Made by a program: the position numbers and the translations under genes
Shown here: positions 47,297 through 59,710 of the stretch, piece by piece
Position numbering within the stretch: the first letter of the stretch is position 1
Layout of the letters: every line of letters begins with the position of its first letter
Notes under the pieces: generated by a model
The model's input: only the letters and a program-made list of their open reading frames with translations
The model's database searches: none
What the model was told of the DNA's origin: nothing
Source: Mangifera indica
Taxonomy: Eukaryota; Streptophyta; Magnoliopsida; Sapindales; Anacardiaceae
DNA length: 64,000 bases
NCBI RefSeq assembly: GCF_011075055.1
Contig: NC_058155.1
Coordinates: forward strand, 10,511,537 to 10,575,536
Direction of reading: 5' to 3'

Positions 47297-48430
47297 ATAC
47301 TTGATGTTGTAAGAGTGCTACAAGATTTAAAATGTAAATCAAAATTTTAAATAATACTCTACAGAGTGATTACAAAAATTTTAAGTCAGTGTTAGCGACT
47401 AAAAAGTTTCATATCAAATATAAATAATATAAGTGAATGTTATATAAATATGATAGATTAACCCTTAATACAAATTAATTAATTTTGTATAATATGAGTT
47501 TTAATTTTTATACTTATAAGTCTAATTTTTATATGGTATCAAAGCTTATACACCTTGAGAAAGGATAAAGAGTCTCGCATCAAATAAAAGACAACCTCCT
47601 CTATACACCTTGAGGGAAGGTAAAAACTGTCATATCAAAAAATGCGACGTCACATATAACATGAGTTTCAACCATCTATGCATCTTGAGGGAAGGTAAAG
47701 AGTTTCACCTCAAATAAAAAAGCAATGTAATCTTTAATATTAGTTTCGATTTCTATACTTATAAGTTCAATATATTTCTTTATATTTTTTATCTTGCATA
47801 AAATAATAACTTTTTAATTTTAGGATAAGCTTACTTTGTTTAATTTCTAGTCTAAACTCAAATGAAGAGTTCTTGCATAATCTCACATGTACGATTTCTA
47901 AATTAAAGCTTCATCAAGAAACCAATGGTACATCAATGGAAGGGGAAAAATTATTTGGGATAATCATTAAAGCGATTCCTTAAGTAGTCAATGATTTAAG
48001 CATTAAAGGACAAGCGATTAAAATAGTTCCACAAGATCATGATAAAGTGGAACCCGCAGTTGGAAAACGGGAAAATCAAATTGAAGACAAACATACGTAA
48101 ATGTTGAACATTTGATCAAGAAAATACAATTAGAGAAAATTGTGCAAAAACAAGCTGTCCTAAAAGAGAAGATTGAAAAAGAAAAGTATATTTAGAGCAA
48201 TATTATGTGTATCCACTTTGGGTACACAAATGTATACACACTCATATGTATCATCATATGATTGGTTATTGTTTTATTCTTAATTCAAAATCATTCAATC
48301 ACATGATGACACATTAATGTAATATATTTATGTACCCAAAGTGAGTACACATAGTTTTATTGGTATATTTATCAAGAACAACAACACGTTCAAATTAAGG
48401 ATCAAGAGGATGAAACATGGATGACAATTC
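47297..48430 (+). mobile_element. degenerate copia-type LTR fragment, copy B, with nested MITE
   Basis: Counterpart of 16917-17890: LTR-like stretch, tggtatcaaagc primer-site-like motif at about 47536, repeats with caccttgaggg. A short MITE has inserted into its internal debris at 48195-48362. Confidence 0.45.
48195..48362. mobile_element. short MITE, member 4, only in copy B
   Basis: A 168-bp insertion flanked by gtatattta at 48186-48194 and 48363-48371; copy A at about 17806-17815 has this 9-mer once. Ends are imperfect inverted repeats: gagcaatattatgtgtatcc on the left and a right end complementary to ccaataaaactatgtgtac, both continuing to actttgggtaca. An 8- or 9-bp duplication fits hAT or Mutator elements; ends do not settle which. 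It is the least eroded member of the family in the window. Confidence 0.85.
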
Positions 48431-49456
48431 TCCAATTATGATTGATGACAAAGGATATTTACGGTTGACTTTAAGTCAAATCAAATTTAAATTTGTTAAT
48501 ATCATTTTAAAGTTATTTAAGTTTAACTTATTTTGAGGAGAGTATAACTCAAATTTGATTAGATAATACAGTATAGTAAAAATGATCAAAATAATATCAT
48601 TTTGAGATATTATTAGTTAAAATAATATCATTTTAGTCATTCATATTAAATATTTCAGGGTTAAATTCGCTTGAACCGAGTTTATTTCAGATCCTTCAAA
48701 TCAAGTTTATTTTTTAACTCGAACAAATTCGATTTACGTAATGAGTGCCATTTTTTACTACTTTAACAACTTGCCTAATTGCAAAAACTTGACAGGAGTT
48801 GTGTTTTAGGGAAGAAATTTAATATAGAATAGATTTTCTAAATATAGGATTTCACAGTATTTTTGTGTTGGATTTTCTAAATATTTGAAAGTTTAATTGT
48901 TTTAGGATTTTATTTAAATTAAGATTATTAGTTTTAGTTAATTTTGTTCTTATTTTGGCATTGCTTGTACTAGTAAAATTGAGATTTTTTTATTTCTTAT
49001 TCTAATAATATTAAGAATTGTTTAGTATTAATAAATTTCTTTTCTACCAACAATAACTTATTAATAAAAATTTGAGTCCTAATAGAATTTCTTTGTTTTA
49101 GATTCCATATTCCTAAAAGGAACTAGAGCTTTGAATGAATGCTTCCAAGGGCAATTTTCATGGGATACGTATGACTTGTCGTTTCCTAGCTCCAATAAAG
49201 AAATAGAGTACAGTGATGGGACACGTGGACCCAACCCAATAATCAAAAGCTTCCAACTGACGTGTACCTCCATCTTTTCTCAAAATCATGGTTGAATAAT
49301 TTTGTGTTAAAGCCGATTTTTTTTCTTACTTTATACACCAATTATATATTTAATTAAGCAGATGGAACTGGAACTGGAACTGCAATTGGAACTGGACTGG
49401 AAGGCTCGTGTGGAGCGGAGACTGGTTCCCCACTCATAACGTGGCTTTCACAAAGT
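48372..49456. other. AT-rich non-coding DNA, copy B
   Basis: Follows 17816-18900 with small indels. No gene. Confidence 0.4.
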
Positions 49457-49610
49457 GCCAGCGAAGCATTGACCAGTTTCCGTTTTGACCATTCCATGTC
49501 CCCTCCCTGCTCCACTTTGTTTGCTTTTTTCACAGCAAGGCACTAACACGTGGTGGTGGTGGTGGTCGTGGGTGCACTGAGTAAGGCCCTGCCGGCTGCC
49601 ACTTTTGCTC
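49457..49610. promoter_or_regulatory. distal conserved PUB-a upstream block, copy B
   Basis: Counterpart of 18901-19050; a GGT repeat beside the CACGTG core is longer here (cacgtggtggtggtggtgg). Confidence 0.45.
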
Positions 49611-49699
49611 CTGTTCATTATTCGAAACACAACAAACGAATAAAAAAACACTCTTGAATTCCAATGACAATGGTAGCATATAAAAGTACATTCCGTTAG

Positions 49700-49873
49700 A
49701 GTGATCTTATAAACATATATTTTTTAGTATATAAATAGATATATAAATTATATATTATTATATAATTAAATATTATTTTATTTTTAATTTAAATTCACTC
49801 AATCATATGATGAAACAACATCTGTATATTATTTATATATTTAAAAGTATATACATATGGTTTTATTATTCTC
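49700..49873. mobile_element. short MITE, member 3, copy B
   Basis: Counterpart of 19139-19311. Confidence 0.55.
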
Positions 49874-51679
49874 AAAATCCCAAGCCAAGTCTCACTCCCA
49901 CACTTGTATCATCCAAGTTTTCAAGGGGGCCTCCAAAATGTCATGGCAGACTGCTTTACCTCAATATGATGAGCGCATAAGCACTAAACCGTAAACTAGA
50001 ACTGGATCATTCAGCTATCATCAAGTTGTTCCCACCTATGGATGTCAACAGCATCAGTGTTTTATGATGATTGCAGATTGAAAATCTGTATCTCATGCAT
50101 ACCACTCTTGAATTTTCAGCATAAAGAAACAGACAGCCATCAAACTCAAAACATCAGTTTGAATTCTCGACACTGACTGTGATCCTCCAAGGCTCAAACT
50201 AAGTTCCACACATTTCAAATGCCGTTTGTGAGACTAATACTACCATATACTAGGCAGGACTGCAGAAGATATACATTGCTGTCACAAAAATTGAAGCCCC
50301 CTTGGACTACTTTTAGGCCACCACAGAACAACATTTGGGCAGTTAGATTTTCCCAGCCTTCTAGGGTTACGGAGTAGTAGTAAGCAAGGTAAATGAAAAT
50401 AACTTACAAAATAGTTATTAGAAGTTTGGCATGTTCAATAGGGGACAACAAGCCAGGCAACTCAAAATATTATACAAAAGCAGCAAACATCAGAATGAAT
50501 AAGTCAGTGTTAAAAACTGTAATTGCACACACCAAACCAATCTGATTTGTCCCTAATAATCAAGTACTGAAGGTCTTAATCATTACTAATGAAGTTAATG
50601 ACCATAAATCATAAATTTCTGGAATATTTCATGAGTACCAGAGAGATTATCCGCATAGTATTGAAAAACATTTGTCAAATATGAATAGCTAGAGAACATA
50701 TCATGCAACAATTTATAACTCAAGTTGCATGCACAAATTTACAAAATTCAGCCAAAGACTGCATAAGCATAAATAATTGTAACTGCATACAATTATCTAT
50801 AATATAAGGTCGAATGAAGCAAGATCAATAACTCTGCCACTCAAAAAAACAGCACCAACAATAAAAGCAGTAGCTGCATTCATACAACAGTGATGTAAGA
50901 AAAGATTTGAGCCAAGCCTTTATATGCACAACGGTAGGGAAAAACAAACAGTATGTATCTACAGATAAATAGAGCTATCACTATCCGATGTTCTCTCTCT
51001 CTAACTGTTTTGTTTTTCTTTCTTTTCCGTAACTTGTATTTGTGTGTGCCTAAGGCACTCTACCTACATTAATGCATGAAATCTCCAATTTATTTTCGAG
51101 GGAGTGGAGCCTTTAAGGTTAATGAGCATTACTTGCTGTTACTTCTCAAGCTTTGGGCAAGTTATTTTCATCTCATAAATGATGATCAGTCATCTGTACA
51201 AAAATTCACAGCAAGTGCCCACTTTTTTACTTTATCATTAAAAAAAAAAAAAAACTAATTTAATAGTTTTTGTTCAGGGCAATCAACAAATTGATACAAA
51301 CCAATTGATCTCACCAACCAAAATCAAGCTCACACATCTGTTTATTGCTTTTAAGGTCACTAAGAATATAAGTATGATGTTCTTTAACAAATCTAAGTTA
51401 TCTAACTACCCTGTCAAATTTTGAATTTTTTCTTCTATATGAAGGAAAAGGAAGTTCTACAAATAAAATGCTACCAACTCATACAGCTATATTAGGAGAA
51501 AGCTAATAATTTCCTGGAGCTAATATCAACCATGAAAATGAAGCTCCACAGCATCAGTTTGTACATTCCCGACTAGAGAGAGAACATAAATACAGAAATC
51601 TCCCGTGGAAGCTACAAAAGAAAGTCTCCTTCAGTAAGTCTCCTCAATGAAAATTGCTTTGTGAGATCAATATACCAAT
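49874..51679. other. conserved non-coding stretch downstream of the PP2-A10-like gene, copy B
   Basis: Counterpart of 19312-21120. The A-run near 51241-51254 is shorter than in copy A. No gene recognised. Confidence 0.35.
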
Positions 51680-52967
51680 TTAAGCAGCATGAGAACTCTA
51701 GTGCCACTCAGGATATGTAAATACAGAGCAAGACATATTGTCACAATAACAGAAGATTTTGCACCAACGTATCTGATAACTTCCAATCCCCTATCCACAA
51801 CCTCATCATGAACTAAATGAAGACTTCTTTTCAAACCATCTGATAGCTTCCACAATAGGTACTCTACAATAGATCTTATAGTCTCAAATGTCACCCTCCC
51901 AGTCACATCGAGCACAAACTTCCTATTGCTGGGCTCGGCCAAAGTAGATGACACCTTGTCAACCATCCATTACTTTGAATCCCATTAAATGAGCTTCTCC
52001 CTTTCATTTGTTTCAAAGCTGCTTCTTGATCAAAAGAATTATCTTTAAATTCACTACGATCATCTGTTTGATCAATAATTGAACACATAGAACTAGAACC
52101 TGAGTTTAAATTTCCTGTTGAACTTGTCAAAACCTGGTGAGAGGTTTTCACAAGTGTTTCCACAGCACCATTACAAACAGAAACCAACATGTCTCTCACA
52201 TTGTTCTGGTGTTTAGGATTGGTCAACCCAGCAAAAAATCATCATAAGTATTAATATCCATTGTCTTGTCAAGATAAACTGCAACAGCTGTGCTGACAAA
52301 CTTCTGTATGCAATCAGCTACAAGTTCTTTACACTTTTCATTGCAAACCACATTTAACCATCCTGGTACACCTGATGAACCCTCTCCACAGCGAATGACA
52401 CCAGCTCGATCATTTAAGCTCAATCCATTCATCGATTCAACTGGTGAGTAGAACCCTAAAACTAAGTTCCTCGCAAAACTACCAACTACTATCGAAACAA
52501 AACCAGTGCCAGCAGTAGAAAAAACCCTGTCCATTACCCTATCACTAAAGCTTGAATTTACCACCCAGGACTTGATTCATTATCAGTTGATGTTATCTTA
52601 TACCCTCGCAAAATCCCCACAGTCAAGGCCTGAGAAACCCTAATTACAGACTGGGAAAACTCCCCCGATTTTGCAATCTTAGCAAGTTGCTTTAAACTAT
52701 TTGGAATTTGATCAGAATCAGATTGCAGGAACTCCTTCAAATCTTTAGAGACAACACTCATCATCTCAGCAGAATCCCCAGCCAATTCAACCAAAGAAAC
52801 AAATGCTCGGAAAAGTTTGATCGAACTGTTCCTCTTCTTCACCACAGAAGGCAAATTATAAACCTTGTAAGCCCCATAACGGAGACACCAAAAAGAGCTA
52901 ACCAAATAAGCCATTTCTTTCTCCTCTGAGAGAAAGTCAACGCCTTCGTCACCAATTCAAGATCCAT
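51680..52967 (-). pseudogene. PP2-A10-like protein, copy B, five single-base deletions
   Basis: Start at 52967 as in copy A ([20 protein letters not shown]). Compared with copy A, or with frame restored, single bases are missing near 52880, 52562, 52233-52238 (a poly-A run), 51962 and 51686. The first occurs in the segment reading [12 protein letters not shown] in copy A, so translation fails early. Around 52250 copy B keeps the sequence ([18 protein letters not shown]) that is garbled in copy A, showing the original joined the two frames seen there. Otherwise the family motifs remain. Decay or poor consensus are the alternatives. Confidence 0.75.
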
Positions 52968-53511
52968 AGAACCCCAGAGCCAAAAGAACTGAAACTCCAG
53001 GGAGTTGAAACGAAAAATCAAAACTATACGGAAGAAATAGGTACAAAATACGACAGAAATTATTTTTACGATCGAGAAATCTAGGACATCTTTTTTCTCC
53101 TAATTTCTTTCTGGGTCAGAGTCATTGAAAACGATGAATAGAATGGATAAGTTTCTTATGATTTTATGAAAGAAATGGAGAGAAACCAGTAAACGAAGGG
53201 AAAGGACGAACCTTTAAGTCTTCAAGCTGTTTAATTGTGTTGCAGAAGAAAGGGAATTACCAAGTTGAGGAGATTCCGTTACATTTACGTCCATAGACCC
53301 CAACGCAATGAATGACATTGATTTGCAGAAAAGGCTAGACCATGGAAAATTTCCCATTTTTTAGAGATAAAAGAAGTCAAGTCAGAATGTCAGAAAGCTT
53401 AATTAGGGGGCTCTTTCTAATTCACTGTAGCTAATTGGAGGAATAATCAATCACTTTTAACTATGATTTAAAAACCAAAGGACTTATCCCCGTTCAAAGT
53501 ACCCTGGATTC

Positions 53512-54175
53512 CATATTTTTACTCCTTAATTTAAAAAATTTTATTTACTTCAATAAATAATTAAATCTACTAATTTTAAAAATAAAATTATTATTTTATA
53601 TATAATATTAAAAATAAACTAAAATTTTATTTTCTTTTTCTCACTAAATTTAAAAAAATAATATTTTCTCTCTCATAAACTAAGTTTTAAAAAATTACAT
53701 TTCCTATTTAGGATTTAGTTTTAACATTTAGTCACTCTCTCTGATCCCATCCTTCTGACGGTTCACCTTTCTCCAACGGTTTGCTTATCCTAAACCTCAA
53801 CCATTCCGATATTGTATGATGTCGTCTAAGAAGATGAGATAGATAATCGATTTTGTCTTTATCGTCTAATAAGACGATTCGTCTTCTCAGATGATGTTGC
53901 ACAAGGTCGGAGGGGTTGGGGTTTAGGGTAGGCAAACCATAAAAGGAAGAGGAACTATCGGGAGAGAGAAATGGCTAATGATAACATCAAATATCGAAAC
54001 TAAATCCTAGAGAGAGAAATGTGATTTTTTAAAACTTGATTTAGAGAGAAAATTGTTAGTTTTTAAAATTTAAGAAGAGAAAATGAGATAAAATTTTTAT
54101 AGGTTAAGGTTTTGTAAACTTTAATAGTTTATGAATAAATAAATAAAATTTTTAAAATTAAGAAGTAAAAACTTG
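53512..54175. mobile_element. fold-back / long-TIR element, copy B
   Basis: Counterpart of 22943-23615 with the same two arms and central loop, differing by small indels. Confidence 0.65.
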
Positions 54176-55537
54176 ATATATTATTAATTATCTCCCACTA
54201 GTTACCAATTTTCGTGTTAGTTATTTCTATTTAATGAACTAGTAGGACCAACACGTTTATCACATGGCCGCCGACAGGTGATATTGCATAATCTTCCACA
54301 AGTATGGCTATTCACATTCCAAAAATGAAAATATTGATTTGTTCTAAAAATATTTTTCCACTCTTAACCGTATAAATCATTTGGATAAAAGAAGGGAAAA
54401 GAATCCGTCTACATGTTAAACATTAATTACCGTATTTTCTTGTACTATTTCATTTTTTTAAAAACTTTTTTCAAAACATCAAATTAATAAAAAAATTTGA
54501 ATATCAAATTCACATAACCTTTTCTTTATCCTCAATTTTTTCTTTCATGGAGCCCATCAAACCCTAACAATTATTTTACTTCTGATGATCTATCTCCGAC
54601 ATTGATTCAACTTCCGATATCTATTCTTAATGTCAATGTCACTATCTTTAGTCTCTTCTCTTCTCTTTATTGGTTATTTCTTCTTTGTTTATGCTTAATT
54701 TTTGTTACACCTCTCTTCTATGTTGATATATTTACCTCTTCAATAATTCGATCTTGACATTTATGAAAGACATAATATTGTATCACGCTAAATTTGAATC
54801 TGTAATGGTTGTATCATACTTGATATTGGCATTCACCAATTGTATCAATCTCTCGTTATATTCGACTTCTCTCTATAATATGACTCAATCAACAATAATA
54901 ATGAGGAGATTTTAGTCAAAATAACAACTAGGATTATTGGAATGCAAATCATATTTAAAGTCTTAAGGTGTAATTTTTTTTTTAATTTTATAAATTAAAA
55001 TGATATTTTACTCTTCTTACAATAGATTTTTTTAACATAATTTTGATTTTAAATGGAAAATCGTAATTTATTAATGAAAAAATGTGTTTGGCCCAAACGG
55101 TGAAAAGGAAAATGTAATTTACTCTAAAATAAAATAAAATAAAACATCAGCCTCATAGAGAGAAAATTGCTCTAATTGTTTCTATACCTCTGTGGTCATT
55201 TATACTTCTTCAAGATGTCGCTCATGTAATGGAAAAAATCGAAAAATCTCACATTACACAGTTTTTTTTTTTTTTTTTTTTGTTTAGTTGCCCCTCCATG
55301 AATCACTAGAAATGTTTAAAGCATAATCTTCGCACAATCCGCACACTCAATCTATTAACACTTGATTTGATCATCCATATGTACAAAGACCTCACAAGGG
55401 GACTATAAATGTTTAACCAGAGAGCTGGAAGTTTGGCAAGTTGCCTGGTGCCACTCCATTTTCACCTCAATCAGCAAAGCTTACGCCCAGCAGAAGCTTT
55501 ACCATATGGGTATGCATTCTTAAAGTTCCACAGCGCT
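54176..55537. other. intergenic between the BSD and PP2-A10-like genes, copy B
   Basis: Counterpart of 23616-24962, including a T-run at about 55263-55281. No gene. Confidence 0.5.
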
Positions 55538-58019
55538 TTATACAATCTTCGGTTTTATGGGCAGACACCCCTCATCCTCAAGATCACTGAATGAAATGTC
55601 ATCTTCATTCCCTACACAAATTGCAGTATCATCGTATCCACCTAAATCTGAGTCCTCCTCTGGCCAGTCATCCTCATCATCATCTTCATAATTAGGAATC
55701 TGAATTTTAGAAGACGGACCAACTGACAGATTCTTATCCAGAGTGATTGGTTTTTCTGCTATGATTGATTTATCGACAAAATGAATCTCAGTACTTTCTA
55801 TGGGGTGCTTCTCAGTCTCATAATCTGTTATTATTGTTTTAGTGCTTGGTTCAGAAGCATATGTCTGTGGTGACAAGATATCGCAAGGTGCCCAGTTAGA
55901 TGAAGTAGGAACAAGGTCTTGCTGCAGTACATTTCTGCCGTCTTTTGTATAGGAAGTACTTCTTCCAAACCAGTCAGTTTCTGGCTTTGTTTGCTTTTGG
56001 AGCTCCTGCATCCACATTTTTCTGGCTTCCACTACCTGCAAACAGTAGATTTAAGAATTGTAACACCTGATTAACCATCCTTCTTGCACACAGTTGCTTT
56101 CAATTTGCTTTATTTACTTATTATTATTATTTTTTTCGATGCATAAGTCTATCCTGCCAGTATAAATGTAGCTTTGGAGTAGTAAAAACTTTTCAACTTG
56201 CCTGGCGTGTAGACAAAACCTCTGCATCATGTTTGTTAAGCCTTGAATGCAGCAGAACAAAATAAACTTTCCAAAAGTAATTCTCACTCATATGACAAGG
56301 GCAAAGTTCAATTCTCAGAGCAGCTAATCTAGGAGCAAGATATTGGATAACAAAAGCATGGTCCTTTTGGGCATCAGACATGTCAAAATCTGAAAAAAAA
56401 CAAAAATTAGAGGTACATGTCATATGAAGCATTGTAAGAAAGGAGGAACTTGTTAAGAAGAAATTGAATAAATTGGAGCTGCCAAGACTGGAAAGACTAA
56501 GAAAAAAAGATGTTCATTCTCGATATTTTACAGAAGGAGAAAGTAGAAGATGGTATATCTTTTATAAATGTCCTCTAGGAACTGGCTATTGATGGATGTG
56601 GAGGTTGTAGATGTTACAGTATCAAGCGTCCTACTGCCTTCAGGAATTTAACAAGTAACAACTGAACCATATGAAATCATAAATCCAACCACAAAAGTAA
56701 GACAGTATTATCTACATTGTTTGCAAACAGAAAATTATGACCTATTGTAAATCATCAATAGACAACCGAGACAATGACACTTGCATCCGCCTGCACAATC
56801 TCCTTTTTATATAATGAAGCTGCTCTGCACTTTTGACAAGGAACTTCAACAGATTAACAATTTTATAATTTTTTCACTATCAATAGGTATTCTACAAGAG
56901 AACAACCATTTAAACTGGTTCCATAAAAAGTATTCATCATGATCCACACATTTCTTTTATATAACTAGCCCACGCATATTCATTTTCAGATACAAACGTA
57001 TCTTCTCATCTTTTAAGCTTGGAAGCCATCTCTTACGAGAAAAAGGAAACTAGAACTGATCACATTCCTTTATCAGTTGTAGGACAGAAAGCATATAATT
57101 AGGGCCACTGAGTAAAACTATAAGTAACTAACACAACAATTTAAGCTATTGGAACTTTAACCCACAAGATAGAATTGATATCGTAAAGCATTTGCTAGAT
57201 GTGGCAACACAATGGAGAAGCAAAATACGTTATCAGATAATTGCCATAAAAGCAAACTGCTGTAAAATGGATTTACAACAGAAGCAAAAGATATATCAGA
57301 CTCGTATCAATACGATGATATAATATGAGACATTTAGAATTAGTCTAAATCAATTGATAAGAAAAGAAAAGAAAATTTTTAAGGAGAAGGGGTGATTTTG
57401 AACGTACCGTCCAAGTATTCTTCCTCGTCTAAAGGAAAATCCAACCAAGTTTCTGGATGATGAGCAATATTCTTCGCAAAAGCCAACACTTCATCGGTAA
57501 TCCCAACCGCACTCAATTCTTCTTCTTCTTCCCCTTCCTCTTCCTCCTCCTCCTCCTCCTCTACATTGTTCTCCCTATTTTGCTCCTCATTGTTCTCAGA
57601 TCCAAACGAAAAATAATTCGAAGCCATCTTCGATATCTCCGAACCCCGCTTTTAAACCTATCTCCGATCCTTGAATCTTCGGGATCTTCCACGTCGAATA
57701 GATCCGAAGGCTCTGATTCGTCCAAATTACAGTTGTAATCTACCAGATGATCTTGCGTTGGAGCCGGAGCGAGAAATGAAGCGACCCCCCAGAATTGGCG
57801 AGTTAGGGTTTGTTTGAATTCCGTCAAGTCTTCTTTAACTCCACGCGAATGTGCGTCCTCATCTTCTTCCAACTCTGATAATGATCGAGTTTGAGTTTGT
57901 TCATCTTTTGCTGCAATTTGATCATGATTGGCGGGTGAGCGGTCTGTGTTAGGTATGCCGTTGTTTTCTTCGTCATCAAGACGGAGAGAATTTGCAAGAG
58001 ATCGCGCTAGCCATGACAT
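55538..58019 (-). CDS. BSD-domain protein, copy B, frameshift in exon 1
   Basis: Exons 58019-57408, 56389-56202 and 56035-55538, same structure as copy A including the CAG|GCAAGT donor of intron 2. The poly-Glu tract is in frame here and continues into GITDEVLAFAKN. However one base is missing at about 57642, where copy A reads SGVSEISKMASNYFSF and copy B shifts to SGVRRYRRWLR. Thus each copy has one different frame break in exon 1. The BSD core in exons 1-2 and the acidic tail are otherwise conserved. Confidence 0.85.
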
Positions 58020-59430
58020 TTTTTTTTTCCTCTCGTTTGGATTCTTCAGGGGCCGGAAAGTTACCGGTGAAAAGCTTCGAGTTTAAAATGGTTGCTACTG
58101 TTGGTTGATGAAATCATGTAGTTTTCGACTAAGGTGATCATTCAAATCATACCCTATTAAATAGTGACACGTAAAAGGATTTTGAATTCAAGGTGTTTGA
58201 ACTAGAGCTACATGGTAGATCTGGATCGTCTAATATTTATAGTAAAAGATGAACAAGTACCTGAATTTATTATAAATTATTATTAATTGCCAGACGATAA
58301 GGCGGGGGTAGGACTTAAGAATAAAGTAATATATTATGACTTTATTTTTTCTTTTTTCTATTTAAAATAATTACACTTAAGAAGATTAAATAATAATTTG
58401 TTTTTCAAACAAAAAACCATATAATTTTTATTTTAATAATTATAAAAACTAAAAAATATTAAAAAAATCAATGGTAAAATTATATTTTTGTTCATTATCA
58501 ATGGCTACTCTCTCATTGCTATTTTATTATCTTTTTTTTAAATCAATTTTTTTATAACTTTAATGGCTTTTTATTTTTGAATTGTTCTTTAAATATCTTA
58601 GTAATCTTTTTTTATTTAATTTTTGTCGATTCATTTTTGACTTATAACTCACATCTCCCTTTCAATCTTCTCTCCACTTCAATGACTTCGATCTATGAGA
58701 CATTTTGTTGCTTATACAAGTTTCAAATGGATCAAAATTTGCCAGACTCCTACAAGTTTCCTTTTATGGCAAAAAGTAAGAAAAGTGAAGAATGAAGAGG
58801 ACACAAAAATAAAAAATATGTGTGATAATTATATTATTTTAATATCAAAACTACTGTATTATATTAACCAATCGTGTGAAAATATACTTTTCTAAAAGGT
58901 GTAAAATATAGTTTTATCAAATTTCGTACTAATTAGTGAAGACCAAATTTCAAACTTTCTTTTTCTCCCCCATGCATGCTTTCTTTTGTGTGGCTAGGGC
59001 ATGCATTTATGAGCACATTCGTGCCAACAAAAGTGAACACCAGGGCCCTTCAAATAGCAGACGAGGCTTGTCTTGTCCACATCTGTATTTATTAAAGTAT
59101 GGTTTTACTTTAAGGACACTTAGAATAGAACAGTTAGAGTTGATCCATGTTGCCAAGTTACTGTTGCTCTTTGAGTATTGGAACTATTACAGATGCTCAG
59201 CAATTTGGGAAATCACTACATTCGGCACTCTCAAATCTCACTCATTTCCTCATTGATGCTACCAAGAGATATCACCAAGCACCATTGTCAGACTTGAAAA
59301 TTTTCACACCGGATGTTAAATCATATCTTGCAAAAATTACAGAAGGGAGTTCATCATACAAAATTTTTACATCCAGAAACCAGAAGATCTAAAAAATTTA
59401 CACTGAAATTTTTTAGATCAATATTACAGG
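58020..59430. other. intergenic between PUB-b and BSD gene, copy B
   Basis: Counterpart of 27443-28839. Frames present in copy A are shifted by indels here, arguing against coding. Confidence 0.45.
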
Positions 59431-59710
59431 CAACCCAGTGAATTTTGACTACATATACAAATGAAAACAAGTGCTCAGAGGAATACCCTTTCCTGCATTT
59501 TCTAGCAAAAGCCTCTATTCCACTCAATGGAGACATACTTACACCATTCTCTTGTGGATCGATACAAGTCTGCAACCATCACAAGCTTGTTCAGGGATTA
59601 TTGTAAAGCTTTGGAAAAATGTCAGGCTGTTTACTTATCACTTGACCTAAGCTTGATCTAGCTATGACTCATCATTAATATTTAGTCTATCAACATTTTG
59701 CCAATTTGCT

